Source of the DNA: Enterobacter genomosp. O
Lineage (GTDB): Bacteria > Pseudomonadota > Gammaproteobacteria > Enterobacterales > Enterobacteriaceae
Length of the DNA stretch: 64,000 bases
Direction of reading: 5' to 3'
NCBI RefSeq assembly: GCF_001022965.1
Contig: NZ_LECZ01000023.1
Span: 434,001-498,000 of the forward strand
In this document: positions 53,972-64,000 of the stretch, piece by piece
Numbering within the stretch: position 1 is the stretch's first letter
Layout of the letters: the number at the start of each line of letters is the position of its first letter
The notes under the pieces: model-generated
The model's database searches: none
What the model was told of the DNA's origin: nothing
Seen by the model: only the letters and a program-made list of their open reading frames with translations
Made by a program: the position numbers and the translations under genes

Positions 53972-56900
53972 ATGGCTGAACCACGTTTCGTACACCTGCG
54001 GGTGCATAGCGACTACTCCATGATCGATGGGCTGGCGAAGACCGGGCCGCTGGTAAAAAAGGCGGCCTCCCTTGGCATGCCCGCGCTGGCGATCACCGAT
54101 TTTACCAACCTGTGTGGCCTGGTGAAGTTCTACGGAACGGCGCATGGCGCAGGGATGAAGCCAATCGTCGGCGCGGATTTTCACGTGCAGAGCGATCTCA
54201 TCGGCGATGAAATGACGCAAATCTCCGTGCTGGCGATGAACAACACGGGCTATCAAAACCTCACTCTGCTTATCTCAAAAGCCTACCAGCGCGGGTATGG
54301 CGCGCTGGGGCCGTGGATCGACCGCGACTGGCTGGCTGAGCTGAACGAAGGGCTGCTGCTGATCTCCGGCGGTCGTATGGGCGATGTCGGCAAATGTCTG
54401 CTGCGTGGCAATAGCGCGCTGGTGGATCAGTGCGTGTCATTCTATGAAGAGCACTTCCCGGATCGTTATTATCTGGAGTTGATCCGCACCGGCCGTCAGG
54501 ACGAAGAGAGCTATCTTCATGCCGCTGTGGCACTCGCAGAAGAGCGCGGGTTGCCCGTGGTGGCCACCAACGATGTGCGCTTCCTTGAGCCGGGTGATTT
54601 TGACGCTCACGAAATCCGCGTGGCGATCCACGATGGCTTCACGCTGGACGATCCTAAACGACCGCGCAACTACTCATCGCAGCAGTACATGCGCAGCGAA
54701 GAGGAGATGTGTGAACTCTTCTCCGATATCCCGGAAGCGCTGGAAAACAGCGTAGAGATTGCCAAGCGCTGTAACGTTACCGTCCGCCTCGGCGAGTACT
54801 TCCTGCCGCAGTTCCCGACAGGAGATATGACCACGGAAGATTTCCTGGTCGCAAAATCAAAAGAAGGTCTGGAAGAGCGTCTGGAGTTCCTGTTCCCGGA
54901 TGAGGCCGTTCGCAAAGAGAAGCGTCCGCCGTACGATGAACGCCTGGATATTGAACTCCAGGTGATCAACCAGATGGGCTTCCCGGGCTACTTCCTGATC
55001 GTCATGGAGTTCATCCAGTGGTCGAAGGATAACGGCGTGCCGGTTGGGCCGGGACGTGGCTCCGGTGCGGGTTCGCTGGTGGCCTATGCGTTAAAAATTA
55101 CCGACCTCGATCCGCTGGAATTTGACCTGCTGTTTGAACGTTTCCTCAACCCGGAACGTGTCTCGATGCCCGACTTCGACGTCGACTTCTGCATGGAGAA
55201 ACGCGACCAGGTTATCGAGCACGTGGCCGATATGTACGGCCGTGATGCGGTATCGCAGATTATTACGTTCGGTACGATGGCGGCGAAAGCGGTTATCCGT
55301 GACGTAGGCCGCGTGCTGGGGCACCCTTATGGTTTCGTCGATCGCATCTCTAAACTGGTGCCGCCTGACCCGGGCATGACGCTGGCGAAAGCCTTTGAGG
55401 CCGAGCCGCAGCTGCCCGAAATCTACGAAGCGGACGAAGAAGTAAAAGCGCTGATCGACATGGCGCGTAAGCTGGAAGGCGTGACGCGTAACGCCGGTAA
55501 GCATGCGGGCGGGGTGGTTATCGCTCCGACCAAAATTACCGATTTTGCACCGCTCTACTGCGATGAAGCGGGTCAGCACCCGGTAACCCAGTTTGATAAG
55601 AACGACGTAGAATACGCCGGGCTGGTGAAGTTCGACTTCCTCGGCCTGCGTACGCTGACCATCATCAACTGGGCGCTGGAGATGATCAACGCCCGCCGTG
55701 AAAAGAACGGCGAGCCGCCGCTCGATATCGCAGCCATCCCGCTGGATGACAAGAAAAGTTTCGACATGCTGCAGCGCTCGGAGACCACCGCGGTCTTCCA
55801 GCTTGAATCCCGCGGCATGAAAGACCTGATTAAGCGCCTGCAGCCCGACTGTTTCGAAGATATGATCGCTCTGGTTGCCCTGTTCCGTCCGGGCCCACTG
55901 CAGTCGGGGATGGTAGATAACTTTATCGACCGTAAGCACGGTCGCGAAGAGATTTCCTATCCGGATGTGCAGTGGCAGCATGAAAGCCTGAAGCCGGTAC
56001 TCGAGCCTACCTACGGCATCATCCTGTATCAGGAACAGGTTATGCAGATAGCCCAGGTGCTCTCTGGCTATACCCTTGGTGGCGCGGATATGCTGCGTCG
56101 AGCAATGGGTAAGAAAAAGCCGGAAGAGATGGCCAAGCAGCGAGGCACCTTCGAAGAGGGCGCGAGAAAAAACGGCATTGATGGCGAACTGGCGATCAAG
56201 ATCTTTGACCTGGTAGAAAAATTCGCCGGGTACGGGTTTAACAAATCCCACTCTGCCGCCTATGCTTTGGTCTCGTATCAGACGCTGTGGCTGAAAGCGC
56301 ACTATCCTGCTGAATTTATGGCGGCGGTAATGACCGCCGATATGGACAACACCGAGAAGGTAGTGGGCCTGGTGGACGAATGCTGGCGCATGGGGCTGAA
56401 GATCCTGCCGCCGGATATTAACTCGGGTCTCTACCATTTCCACGTCAACGAGCACGGGGAAATTGTCTACGGGATTGGCGCGATCAAAGGCGTGGGCGAG
56501 GGGCCGATCGAGGCGATCCTCGAAGCGCGTAACAACGGCGGGTATTTCCGCGAGCTGTTCGATCTTTGCGCCCGTACTGATACCAAAAAACTGAACCGCC
56601 GCGTGCTTGAAAAGCTGATCATGTCCGGCGCGTTTGACAGGCTGGGGCCGCACCGGGCCGCGCTGATGAATTCCCTCGGCGATGCGCTGAAAGCGGCAGA
56701 TCAGCATGCGAAAGCGGAAGCCATTGGTCAGGCGGATATGTTCGGCGTGCTGGCGGAAGAGCCAGAGCAGATCGAGCAATCTTATTCCAACTGCCAGCCG
56801 TGGCCAGAACAGGTGGTGCTGGATGGGGAGCGTGAGACGTTAGGCCTGTACCTGACGGGGCACCCGATCAACCAGTACATTAAAGAAATTGAGCGCTATG

Positions 56901-57454
56901 TCGGCGGCCACAGGCTGAAAGACATGCATCCGACAGAACGTGGTAAAATCACCACGGCTGCGGGGCTCGTGATTGCTGCAAGGGTTATGGTCACCAAGCG
57001 CGGCAATCGTATCGGCATCTGTACGTTGGATGACCGTTCCGGGCGTCTGGAGGTGATGTTGTTCACCGACGCGCTGGATAAATACCAGCAATTGCTGGAA
57101 AAAGACCGCATACTTATCGTCAGCGGACAGGTCAGCTTTGATGACTTCAGTGGGGGGCTTAAAATGACCGCCCGCGAAGTGATGGACATTGACGAAGCCC
57201 GGGAAAAATATGCTCGCGGGCTTGCTATCTCGCTGACGGACAGGCAAATTGATGACCAGCTTTTAAACCGACTCCGTCAGTCTCTGGAACCCCACCGCTC
57301 GGGGACAATTCCAGTACATCTCTACTATCAGAGGGCGGATGCACGCGCGCGGTTGCGCTTTGGTGCAACGTGGCGTGTCTCTCCGAGCGATCGTTTACTT
57401 AACGATCTCCGTGGCCTCATTGGTTCGGAGCAGGTGGAACTGGAGTTTGACTAA
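53972..57454 (+). CDS. dnaE: DNA polymerase III alpha subunit
   Basis: The replicative polymerase. The 1160 residues equal the E. coli length. The N-terminal PHP domain begins [18 protein letters not shown], palm motifs include [18 protein letters not shown] and the catalytic aspartates in [11 protein letters not shown], and the fingers, helix-hairpin-helix, OB fold (about residue 990 on) and C-terminal tau-binding region follow. It sits between rnhB and accA (12 bp), as in E. coli. Confidence 0.99.
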   Translation: MAEPRFVHLRVHSDYSMIDGLAKTGPLVKKAASLGMPALAITDFTNLCGLVKFYGTAHGAGMKPIVGADFHVQSDLIGDEMTQISVLAMNNTGYQNLTLLISKAYQRGYGALGPWIDRDWLAELNEGLLLISGGRMGDVGKCLLRGNSALVDQCVSFYEEHFPDRYYLELIRTGRQDEESYLHAAVALAEERGLPVVATNDVRFLEPGDFDAHEIRVAIHDGFTLDDPKRPRNYSSQQYMRSEEEMCELFSDIPEALENSVEIAKRCNVTVRLGEYFLPQFPTGDMTTEDFLVAKSKEGLEERLEFLFPDEAVRKEKRPPYDERLDIELQVINQMGFPGYFLIVMEFIQWSKDNGVPVGPGRGSGAGSLVAYALKITDLDPLEFDLLFERFLNPERVSMPDFDVDFCMEKRDQVIEHVADMYGRDAVSQIITFGTMAAKAVIRDVGRVLGHPYGFVDRISKLVPPDPGMTLAKAFEAEPQLPEIYEADEEVKALIDMARKLEGVTRNAGKHAGGVVIAPTKITDFAPLYCDEAGQHPVTQFDKNDVEYAGLVKFDFLGLRTLTIINWALEMINARREKNGEPPLDIAAIPLDDKKSFDMLQRSETTAVFQLESRGMKDLIKRLQPDCFEDMIALVALFRPGPLQSGMVDNFIDRKHGREEISYPDVQWQHESLKPVLEPTYGIILYQEQVMQIAQVLSGYTLGGADMLRRAMGKKKPEEMAKQRGTFEEGARKNGIDGELAIKIFDLVEKFAGYGFNKSHSAAYALVSYQTLWLKAHYPAEFMAAVMTADMDNTEKVVGLVDECWRMGLKILPPDINSGLYHFHVNEHGEIVYGIGAIKGVGEGPIEAILEARNNGGYFRELFDLCARTDTKKLNRRVLEKLIMSGAFDRLGPHRAALMNSLGDALKAADQHAKAEAIGQADMFGVLAEEPEQIEQSYSNCQPWPEQVVLDGERETLGLYLTGHPINQYIKEIERYVGGHRLKDMHPTERGKITTAAGLVIAARVMVTKRGNRIGICTLDDRSGRLEVMLFTDALDKYQQLLEKDRILIVSGQVSFDDFSGGLKMTAREVMDIDEAREKYARGLAISLTDRQIDDQLLNRLRQSLEPHRSGTIPVHLYYQRADARARLRFGATWRVSPSDRLLNDLRGLIGSEQVELEFD

Positions 57455-57466
57455 TACAGGAATACT

Positions 57467-58426
57467 ATGAGTCTGAATTTCCTTGATTTCGAACAGCCGA
57501 TTGCTGAGCTGGAAGCGAAAATCGATTCTCTGACAGCGGTAAGCCGTCAGGATGAAAAACTGGATATTAACATCGACGAAGAAGTGCATCGTCTGCGTGA
57601 GAAAAGCGTAGAACTGACGCGCAAAATCTTTGCCGATCTCGGCGCATGGCAGGTAGCCCAGCTGGCACGCCATCCACAGCGTCCGTACACCCTGGATTAT
57701 GTCCGCCTGGCGTTTGACGAATTTGACGAACTGGCAGGCGATCGCGCATACGCTGACGATAAAGCTATCGTTGGTGGTATCGCGCGTCTGGACGGACGCC
57801 CGGTGATGATCATTGGTCATCAGAAAGGCCGTGAAACCAAAGAGAAAATCCGTCGTAACTTTGGTATGCCAGCACCAGAAGGCTACCGTAAAGCCCTGCG
57901 TCTGATGGAGATGGCTGAGCGTTTCAACATGCCAATCATCACCTTCATCGACACCCCGGGTGCATACCCAGGCGTGGGCGCGGAAGAGCGCGGTCAGTCT
58001 GAAGCTATCGCGCGCAACCTACGCGAGATGTCTCGTCTGAAGGTGCCGGTCATCTGTACCGTTATCGGTGAGGGTGGTTCCGGTGGTGCGCTGGCAATTG
58101 GCGTGGGTGATAAAGTGAATATGCTGCAGTACAGCACCTATTCCGTAATCTCCCCGGAAGGCTGCGCGTCTATTCTGTGGAAGAGTGCCGACAAAGCGCC
58201 TCTGGCCGCAGAAGCGATGGGCATCATTGCGCCACGCCTGAAAGAGCTTAAGCTGATCGATTCCATCATCCCGGAACCACTGGGCGGTGCGCATCGTAAG
58301 CCGGAAGTGATGGCTGCTTCTCTGAAAGCACAGCTGCTGGCTGACCTGGCGGATCTGGACGTGCTGAGCAAAGAAGATCTGCTCAACCGTCGTTACCAGC
58401 GTCTGATGACCTACGGTTACGCGTAA
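57467..58426 (+). CDS. accA: Acetyl-CoA carboxylase carboxyltransferase alpha subunit
   Basis: With AccD, transfers the carboxyl group from biotin to acetyl-CoA, the first step of fatty acid synthesis. The 319-residue crotonase-fold protein has the conserved [20 protein letters not shown] and [21 protein letters not shown] region and the oxyanion-hole glycines in [12 protein letters not shown]. It is the last gene of the ispU-to-accA cluster and is followed by a terminator. Confidence 0.98.
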   Translation: MSLNFLDFEQPIAELEAKIDSLTAVSRQDEKLDINIDEEVHRLREKSVELTRKIFADLGAWQVAQLARHPQRPYTLDYVRLAFDEFDELAGDRAYADDKAIVGGIARLDGRPVMIIGHQKGRETKEKIRRNFGMPAPEGYRKALRLMEMAERFNMPIITFIDTPGAYPGVGAEERGQSEAIARNLREMSRLKVPVICTVIGEGGSGGALAIGVGDKVNMLQYSTYSVISPEGCASILWKSADKAPLAAEAMGIIAPRLKELKLIDSIIPEPLGGAHRKPEVMAASLKAQLLADLADLDVLSKEDLLNRRYQRLMTYGYA

Positions 58427-58442
58427 GCTTCACAATTATCTG

Positions 58443-58472
58443 AAAAGCCGCACATTGTTGCGGCTTTTTTTA
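58443..58472 (+). terminator. Terminator after accA
   Basis: AAAAGCCGCA (58443-58452) pairs with TGCGGCTTTT (58459-58468), then TTTTA. It lies 17 bp past accA and closes the long envelope/replication cluster before ldcC. Confidence 0.92.
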
Positions 58473-58526
58473 TACCTGCGGTTTAGCCGGACTATGCTTA
58501 GCTAATGTTTTTTAAGGAGGAAGCCC

Positions 58527-60659
58527 ATGAATATCATTGCCATTATGGGGCCGCACGGCGTCTTTTATAAAGATGAGCCGATTAAGGAGCTGGAGCAATC
58601 CCTGCAGTCGCGCGGGTATCAGCTAATCTGGCCGCACAACAGCGCCGACCTGCTGAAGTTCATCGAGCATAATCCGCGTATCTGCGGCGTGATTTTCGAC
58701 TGGGATGAATATGACCTCGAACTGTGCAGCGATATCAACAAGCTGAACGAATATCTCCCGCTGTACGCGTTTATTAATACCCACTCGACCATGGACGTCA
58801 GCGCCAACGATATGCGTATGGCGCTGTGGTTCTTTGAATACTCGCTTGGTGTGGCGGAAGATATTGCGACCCGAATTCAGCAATATACCGGTGAATATCT
58901 CGATAACATTACCCCGCCGTTTACCCGCGCGCTCTTCACCTACGTGAAGGAGGGCAAATATACCTTCTGTACGCCTGGGCATATGGCGGGGACGGCCTAC
59001 CAAAAAAGTCCGGTGGGCTGCCTGTTCTATGATTTCTTTGGCGGAAACACGCTGAAGGCGGACGTGTCAATTTCGGTCACTGAGCTAGGCTCTCTGCTCG
59101 ACCACACCGGCCCGCACCTCGAAGCCGAAGAGTATATCGCCCGCACCTTTGGTGCCGAGCAGAGCTATATGGTGACCAACGGCACCTCAACCTCAAACAA
59201 AATCGTCGGGATGTATGCTGCACCTGCCGGCAGTACCCTGCTGATTGACCGTAACTGCCATAAATCGCTGGCTCACCTGCTTATGATGAGCGACGTCGTA
59301 CCGCTCTGGCTGTCACCCACACGTAACGCGCTCGGCATTCTTGGTGGTATTCCGCGCCGGGAGTTCACGCATCAAGCCATTGAAAGTAAGGTCGCGGCAG
59401 TGCCCGGTGCAGGCTGGCCTGTCCATGCGGTGATCACCAACTCAACCTATGACGGTCTGCTGTACAACACTAACTGGATTAAAGAAACGCTGGACGTGCC
59501 GTCTATCCATTTTGATTCCGCGTGGGTGCCGTACACCAACTTCCACCCGATTTACGCGGGTAAAAGCGGCATGAGCGGTGAACGCGTGCCGGGTAAAGTG
59601 TTCTTCGAAACGCAGTCGACGCACAAAATGTTGGCCGCGTTTTCCCAGGCTTCGCTTATTCACATCAAAGGCGAGTACGACGAAGAGACCTTTAACGAAG
59701 CCTTTATGATGCATACCACTACCTCACCGAGCTATCCGCTGGTGGCCTCCATTGAAACGGCCGCGGCGATGCTGCGCGGCAATCCGGGTAAACGCCTCAT
59801 CAACCGTTCGGTGGAGCGGGCGCTACATTTCCGTAAAGAGGTTCAGCGGCTGAAAGATGAAGCCGACGGCTGGTTCTTTGATATCTGGCAGCCGGAAGAG
59901 ATTGATGAAGCGGAGTGCTGGCCGGTTTCGCCCGGGGAAGGCTGGCATGGCTTCCGGGATGCCGACAGCGACCATATGTTCCTCGACCCGGTAAAAGTGA
60001 CAATCCTGACGCCGGGCATGGATGAACAGGGCAAGATGAGTGAAGAAGGTATTCCGGCTGCGCTGGTCGCGAAATTCCTTGATGAACGGGGTGTGGTGGT
60101 AGAAAAAACCGGCCCCTATAACCTGCTGTTCCTGTTCAGTATTGGTATTGATAAAACCCGGGCGATGGGGTTGTTGCGCGGCCTGATGGAGTTTAAGCGC
60201 GCCTACGATCTCAACCTGCGGGTGAAGAACATGCTGCCGGATCTCTACGCGGAAGATCCTGACTTTTATCGCAATATGCGCATTCAGGATCTGGCCCAGG
60301 GCATCCACAGGCTGATCCGCCAGCACGATCTGCCGCGTCTGATGCTGCAGGCATTCGATGTGTTACCGGAGATGAAGTTTACCCCGCACAAGGCGTGGCA
60401 GCGCCAGGTGAAAGGGGAGGTCGAAACCGTCGAACTGGAAAATCTGGTCGGACGCGTATCGGCCAATATGATCCTGCCTTACCCGCCGGGCGTACCGCTC
60501 CTGATGCCGGGAGAGATGATTACCGAAGAGAGTCGGGCCGTGCTCGATTTTCTGCTGATGCTCTGTTCGATAGGGCGGCACTATCCCGGTTTTGAGACGG
60601 ATATTCACGGTGCGAAGCGCGATGAGAACGGCGTTTACTGGGTGCGAGTCCTAAAATAA
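58527..60659 (+). CDS. ldcC: Constitutive lysine decarboxylase
   Basis: A PLP-dependent decarboxylase making cadaverine from lysine. The 710-residue protein has an N-terminal wing domain, the PLP lysine Lys367 in ETQSTHKMLAAF, and the C-terminal domain of the family; the last three residues of E. coli LdcC are missing. In the conserved CTPGHMGG motif Gly154 is Ala (CTPGHMAGTAYQ). The start has AAGGAGG upstream. No cadB or cadC neighbours are present, which fits the constitutive rather than the acid-induced CadA enzyme. Confidence 0.93.
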   Translation: MNIIAIMGPHGVFYKDEPIKELEQSLQSRGYQLIWPHNSADLLKFIEHNPRICGVIFDWDEYDLELCSDINKLNEYLPLYAFINTHSTMDVSANDMRMALWFFEYSLGVAEDIATRIQQYTGEYLDNITPPFTRALFTYVKEGKYTFCTPGHMAGTAYQKSPVGCLFYDFFGGNTLKADVSISVTELGSLLDHTGPHLEAEEYIARTFGAEQSYMVTNGTSTSNKIVGMYAAPAGSTLLIDRNCHKSLAHLLMMSDVVPLWLSPTRNALGILGGIPRREFTHQAIESKVAAVPGAGWPVHAVITNSTYDGLLYNTNWIKETLDVPSIHFDSAWVPYTNFHPIYAGKSGMSGERVPGKVFFETQSTHKMLAAFSQASLIHIKGEYDEETFNEAFMMHTTTSPSYPLVASIETAAAMLRGNPGKRLINRSVERALHFRKEVQRLKDEADGWFFDIWQPEEIDEAECWPVSPGEGWHGFRDADSDHMFLDPVKVTILTPGMDEQGKMSEEGIPAALVAKFLDERGVVVEKTGPYNLLFLFSIGIDKTRAMGLLRGLMEFKRAYDLNLRVKNMLPDLYAEDPDFYRNMRIQDLAQGIHRLIRQHDLPRLMLQAFDVLPEMKFTPHKAWQRQVKGEVETVELENLVGRVSANMILPYPPGVPLLMPGEMITEESRAVLDFLLMLCSIGRHYPGFETDIHGAKRDENGVYWVRVLK

Positions 60660-60724
60660 GGGTGACCGCTTGCAAGGTGCGGGTTTTCGGTTGTAACGTT
60701 CAGGCATCATAAAAAGGAGAAGCT

Positions 60725-61114
60725 ATGCTGGGTTTAAAAGCTGTTCATCATATTGCGATCATTGCGACCGATTACGCGAAAAGTAAGGCCTTCTACTGCG
60801 ACATCCTTGGCTTTACGCTGTTGAGCGAGGCGTACCGCGAGGAGCGTGACTCCTGGAAGGGGGATCTCGCGCTAAACGGGCAATATGTGATTGAACTTTT
60901 CTCTTTTCCTTTTCCGCCTGCGCGTCCGTCCCGTCCGGAAGCCTGTGGGCTGCGCCATCTTGCCTTCAGCGTTGATGACCTGGATAGCGCGGTAAAACAT
61001 CTGGAGTCTCACGGCGTAACGTGCGAACCGATCCGTGTCGATCCGTTTACCGACAAGCGTTTTACCTTTTTCAACGACCCGGACGGCCTGCCGCTGGAGC
61101 TTTACCAGCAGTAA
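60725..61114 (+). CDS. yaeR: VOC-family (glyoxalase-like) metal enzyme YaeR
   Basis: A 129-residue vicinal-oxygen-chelate protein with one beta-alpha-beta-beta-beta repeat pair. The metal ligands of the fold are visible: histidine in VHHIAIIATDY, glutamate in YVIELFSFP, histidine in GLRHLAFSVDD and glutamate in LPLELYQQ. Also named gloA2; the substrate in E. coli is unproven. It follows ldcC by 65 bp with AAGGAG before the ATG and may share its transcript. Confidence 0.93.
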   Translation: MLGLKAVHHIAIIATDYAKSKAFYCDILGFTLLSEAYREERDSWKGDLALNGQYVIELFSFPFPPARPSRPEACGLRHLAFSVDDLDSAVKHLESHGVTCEPIRVDPFTDKRFTFFNDPDGLPLELYQQ

Positions 61115-61132
61115 TGTTTGTCCTGTGTGATA

Positions 61133-61160
61133 ATGCCCGCTCAGTTCGGGCATTTTTTAT
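61133..61160 (+). terminator. Terminator after yaeR
   Basis: ATGCCCG (61133-61139) pairs with CGGGCAT (61147-61153), followed by TTTTTA. It lies 18 bp after yaeR and 13 bp before tilS, so tilS expression must involve read-through or an internal promoter. Confidence 0.85.
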
Positions 61161-61172
61161 GTGTAATTTCCT

Positions 61173-62462
61173 ATGACCTTACCCGCTATCGCGCAAGCCG
61201 TTTCACCGTACCGCCAGATGCTGGTGGGGTTTAGCGGTGGCCTGGATTCTACCGTTCTGCTCCATCGACTTAAACTCTGGCGCGATCGGGAACCGGACGT
61301 CCAGCTTCGGGCTATGCATATTCATCACGGATTAAGTCCTCATGCAGAGGAGTGGGTGGCGCACTGCGAAGCTCTGTGTGCGGCCTGGGCGATCCCGCTC
61401 CTCGTGGAGCGCGTCACGCTTGTGGATGAAGGGTTGGGCATCGAGGCGCAGGCGCGTAAAGCCCGCTATGCCGCTTTTACCGGCGCATTGCAGCCCGGCG
61501 AAGTGCTGGTGACGGCCCAGCATCTGGATGACCAGTGCGAAACGTTTTTGCTGGCGCTTAAGCGGGGCAGCGGGCCGGCGGGGCTTTCTGCCATGCCTGA
61601 GCGCTCTGAGTTTGCCGGCACAACATTACTGCGTCCGCTGCTTGGCGAGACGCGTGCGTCGCTGGAAGAGTGGGCGCGAGAACATCAGCTGAACTGGATT
61701 GAAGATGAGAGCAACCAGGATGACAGCTACGACCGTAACTTCCTGCGTCTGCGCGTCCTCCCGCTGCTGAGCGAGCGCTGGCCGCATTTTGCCGAGGCGA
61801 CAGCACGAAGCGCCACGCTGTGCGCCGAACAGGAATCGTTGCTGGATGAGTTGCTGAGTGAAGAGCTGGCTGAACTGATTTCTGACGACGGGGCGCTGGC
61901 GATTGCACCGCTGAAAGGGATGAGCCCGGTACGTCGCGCCGCACTGTTACGACGCTGGCTGGCCTCTCATCACGCAGCGATGCCGTCGCGGGCGATGCTG
62001 AGCCGCATCTGGGATGAAGTCGCACTGGCGCGGGATGACGCTTCCCCGTGCGTACACCTGAACGGCTTTGACGTAAGACGCTATAAAGGGGAACTCTGGT
62101 GGATAAAATCCACTCCTTCACTGACGGATGTAGTGCTCGACTGGTTTTCTCCTGACGCACCGCTGGTATTGCCCTGTGAGGCAGGGCGTGTCTCGCTCAT
62201 ACCGTCTGGTCATGTGCGGCTGCCGAAGCCCGGTGAGCCGGTAACCGTACGCTTTAAGGCTGGCGGTATGTTGCATATCGTCGGGCGTAAGGGGGGACGC
62301 AAGCTGAAGAAAATATGGCAGGAGAGTAACGTGCCGCCGTGGCTGCGCGACACCACGCCGATACTGTTTTACGGTGAAACGTTGATTGCTGCTGCGGGTG
62401 TTTTCATCACGGAAGAGGGATGGTCGGAAGAGGGTGTCAGTTTTGAGTGGCAGAAAGCGTAA
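61173..62462 (+). CDS. tilS: tRNA(Ile)-lysidine synthase
   Basis: Converts the wobble cytidine of tRNA(Ile)(CAU) to lysidine so that it reads AUA; essential. The 429-residue protein has the PP-loop ATPase motif SGGLDST at residues 21-27, [18 protein letters not shown] near residue 115 and the C-terminal domain with [23 protein letters not shown]. The N-terminus before the PP-loop differs from E. coli. It is convergent with rof over a bidirectional terminator. Confidence 0.97.
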   Translation: MTLPAIAQAVSPYRQMLVGFSGGLDSTVLLHRLKLWRDREPDVQLRAMHIHHGLSPHAEEWVAHCEALCAAWAIPLLVERVTLVDEGLGIEAQARKARYAAFTGALQPGEVLVTAQHLDDQCETFLLALKRGSGPAGLSAMPERSEFAGTTLLRPLLGETRASLEEWAREHQLNWIEDESNQDDSYDRNFLRLRVLPLLSERWPHFAEATARSATLCAEQESLLDELLSEELAELISDDGALAIAPLKGMSPVRRAALLRRWLASHHAAMPSRAMLSRIWDEVALARDDASPCVHLNGFDVRRYKGELWWIKSTPSLTDVVLDWFSPDAPLVLPCEAGRVSLIPSGHVRLPKPGEPVTVRFKAGGMLHIVGRKGGRKLKKIWQESNVPPWLRDTTPILFYGETLIAAAGVFITEEGWSEEGVSFEWQKA

Positions 62463-62483
62463 CGGGCAGCCTGGCTGCCCGTT
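62461..62483. terminator. Bidirectional terminator between tilS and rof
   Basis: AACGGGCAGC-CTG-GCTGCCCGTT, a perfect 10-bp stem overlapping the tilS stop. T runs are short on both sides, so efficiency may be modest. Confidence 0.75.
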
Positions 62484-62490
62484 GGTGTCA

Positions 62491-62745
62491 TCAGGATTCA
62501 CTCACCACGACGGTGCCGATTTGCGGGTGGCTGAAGCTGGCAATTTTATCCAGACGCAGCTCACGCGTTGCACCGGCATCTTCCACTATCAGATATTCCA
62601 CATTCTTACGTGAAACCAGATCGCTGGCTTTCCCTTTCAACACTTCGCCATCTTTTAGCTCCAGCGTCAGTATTAAGTGATGCTGGCAGGCGAGTTCGAG
62701 GTTGTCATAGTCATCACAATTGATGGGTTGATAAGTTTCATTCAT
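62491..62745 (-). CDS. rof: Rho-binding antiterminator Rof (YaeO)
   Basis: An 84-residue Sm-like protein that binds Rho and blocks its primary RNA site, inhibiting Rho-dependent termination. [24 protein letters not shown] and the C-terminal [22 protein letters not shown] match E. coli. The ATG at 62745 gives the family length; an ATG two codons upstream is possible. The gene overlaps the end of yaeP by 8 bp. Confidence 0.95.
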   Translation of the reverse strand: MNETYQPINCDDYDNLELACQHHLILTLELKDGEVLKGKASDLVSRKNVEYLIVEDAGATRELRLDKIASFSHPQIGTVVVSES

Positions 62746-62938
62746 CGACATAATCGCTCACCAGTAAATTCGCCGCAGCATACGCTGCTTTTTCCCTGAC
62801 CGACTCTGAAAGGCCCTCATCGGAGGCCACTTCATTAAGCACTTTCAATACACAGCCCAGCGCGTCCGGGACATACCCCAGATCTCCGCTGGCGATTTCC
62901 GCATACCGTTTGCGAATTAACTCACAATAATTATTCAC
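62738..62938 (-). CDS. yaeP: Conserved small protein YaeP (UPF0253)
   Basis: A 66-residue acidic, helical protein of unknown function conserved in enterobacteria ([33 protein letters not shown], ending [10 protein letters not shown]). It is the first gene of a two-gene unit with rof and overlaps it, so it may be translated together with it. A role with Rho or RNA polymerase is only suggested by this linkage. Confidence 0.9.
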   Translation of the reverse strand: MNNYCELIRKRYAEIASGDLGYVPDALGCVLKVLNEVASDEGLSESVREKAAYAAANLLVSDYVDE

Positions 62939-63134
62939 ATCCCCTCCCGCCAGCGCACTGACTTACTGTGAGATACCATTAAGCCTACGAAGATAAACTC
63001 GGTTTAGCAAGGTGACTATACCATACTCATTTAAGCAATATCAGAGCCTTGATAGCGGTGTATTTAACACCCCGTAACAGCCTTTTGCCGCTGTTTTCGC
63101 TACAATGGGCGCTTGATTCGAATGGAGTTCTCTC

Positions 63135-63680
63135 ATGGCGCTGAAAGCGACAATCTATAAAGCAGTGGTCAATGTGGCCGATCTTGATCGCAACCAGTTC
63201 CTGGATGCGTCGCTTACTCTGGCACGCCACCCCTCTGAAACCCAGGAGCGCATGATGCTGCGCCTGCTGGCGTGGATAAAGTACGCCGACGAGCGTCTGC
63301 AATTTACTCGTGGGTTAAGCGCAGAAGACGAGCCTGAAGCCTGGCTGCGCAACGATCATCTGGGTATCGATTTGTGGATTGAACTCGGTCTGCCGGACGA
63401 GCGCAGGATTAAGAAGGCTTGCACCCAGTCCGCTGAAGTGGCCTTATTCGCGTATAATCAGCGCGCTGCGGAGATCTGGTGGCAGCAAAGCAAGAGCAAG
63501 TGCGGACAGTTTAAAAATCTCACGGTCTGGTATCTGGATGATGAGCAGCTGGCGCAGTTGAGCGAGTTTGCCGTCCGGACCATGGTGTTGCAGGCGACGA
63601 TTCAGGACGGTGCAATCTGGCTCTCTGATTCTCAGAATAATCTGGAAATTCATTTGACGGCGTGGCAACCCGCGTCATGA
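63135..63680 (+). CDS. yaeQ: Conserved protein YaeQ (PD-(D/E)XK-like fold)
   Basis: A 181-residue protein whose E. coli relative was found as a multicopy suppressor of an RfaH defect; the structure resembles PD-(D/E)XK nucleases, but activity is unproven. Residues in the [22 protein letters not shown] block (about 75-96) carry the acidic and lysine positions of that fold. It overlaps arfB by four bases and diverges from yaeP; TACAAT at 63101-63106 is a possible -10 element. Confidence 0.92.
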   Translation: MALKATIYKAVVNVADLDRNQFLDASLTLARHPSETQERMMLRLLAWIKYADERLQFTRGLSAEDEPEAWLRNDHLGIDLWIELGLPDERRIKKACTQSAEVALFAYNQRAAEIWWQQSKSKCGQFKNLTVWYLDDEQLAQLSEFAVRTMVLQATIQDGAIWLSDSQNNLEIHLTAWQPAS

Positions 63681-64000
63681 TCGTCTTGTCCCGAAACGTC
63701 AGCATTCCTGACAATGAGCTGGAGATCACCGCTATTCGGGCTCAGGGGGCAGGCGGACAGCACGTCAACAAGGCTTCCACGGCTATCCATTTGCGTTTTG
63801 ACATTCGGGCCTCAAGCCTGCCAGAGTATTATAAAGAAAGCCTGCTCGCCGCCAGTCATCACCTTATCACCAGCGATGGCGTGATTGTGATTAAAGCTCA
63901 GGAATACCGCAGCCAGGAGTTAAACCGGGAAGCGGCGATAGCCAGGCTGGTGGCGGTCATCAAAGAGTTAACGGCAGTACAAAAAAGCCGCCGGGCAACG
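63677..64000 (+). CDS. arfB: Peptidyl-tRNA hydrolase ArfB, N-terminal part (cut by window edge)
   Basis: The first 108 codons of the ribosome-rescue hydrolase (YaeJ) that frees peptides from ribosomes stalled at mRNA ends. The GGQ motif is at residues 26-28 ([16 protein letters not shown]) in the release-factor-like domain. The basic C-terminal tail that fills the empty mRNA channel starts at the edge (QKSRRAT). The ATG overlaps the yaeQ stop (ATGA), so the two are coupled. Confidence 0.96.
   Translation, partial: MIVLSRNVSIPDNELEITAIRAQGAGGQHVNKASTAIHLRFDIRASSLPEYYKESLLAASHHLITSDGVIVIKAQEYRSQELNREAAIARLVAVIKELTAVQKSRRAT

Noticed and set aside
55091-56779. 562-codon open frame opposite dnaE
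   Set aside because: Antisense to the polymerase core, no ribosome site or family resemblance; it arises from the biased codon use of dnaE.

Overview
The window is a stretch of enterobacterial chromosome. Gene order and protein sequences follow the E. coli K-12 panD-to-arfB region closely, but the sequences are diverged and differ in accessory content. This points to a relative such as the Enterobacter cloacae group; the genus is an inference, since no rRNA gene is present. I see no phage, IS element, integrase, CRISPR array, tRNA or rRNA. About 50 protein genes are recognisable, nearly all of them housekeeping.

Layout. (1) 1-4889, minus strand: an accessory chaperone-usher fimbrial operon (major subunit, chaperone, usher, at least two further subunits, the last cut by the window edge), preceded by an AT-rich region of about 350 bp. 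(2) 5287-12223, minus strand: panD-panC-panB (pantothenate), folK (folate), pcnB (poly(A) polymerase, starting at an AUU codon), gluQ, dksA, sfsA and thpR. (3) 12297-23567, plus strand: helicase hrpB, PBP1b (mrcB) and the Fur-boxed ferrichrome uptake operon fhuACDB. (4) 23661-38658, mixed strands: hemL, clcA, erpA, a TRIC-family membrane protein, btuF, mtn, dgt, degP (with Cpx and sigma-E signals), cdaR, yaeH, dapD, glnD and map. (5) 38780-45385, plus strand: rpsB with its S2 leader RNA, tsf, pyrH, frr, dxr, ispU and cdsA. (6) 45397-58426, plus strand: the envelope/replication cluster rseP-bamA-skp-lpxD-fabZ-lpxA-lpxB-rnhB-dnaE-accA. (7) 58527-64000: ldcC, yaeR, tilS, rof and yaeP (minus strand), yaeQ and the start of arfB.

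How the genes work together. The rseP-bamA-skp-lpx-fabZ block couples outer-membrane protein assembly, lipid A synthesis and envelope stress signalling. dxr, ispU and cdsA feed undecaprenyl and phospholipid precursors to the same envelope, and degP protects it. rpsB, tsf, pyrH, frr and map form a translation cluster. fhuACDB and btuF handle TonB-type uptake substrates. Regulatory structure is readable in many gaps: Rho-independent terminators, attenuating hairpins between genes, a Fur box, a sigma-E promoter, four copies of a GC-rich intergenic repeat and one REP.

No undescribed system is evident. The most useful observations are the AUU start of pcnB, the fimbrial operon placed beside panD rather than between panB and folK, a FhuA lacking the cysteine-bridged loop used by phages, and the repeated intergenic element.
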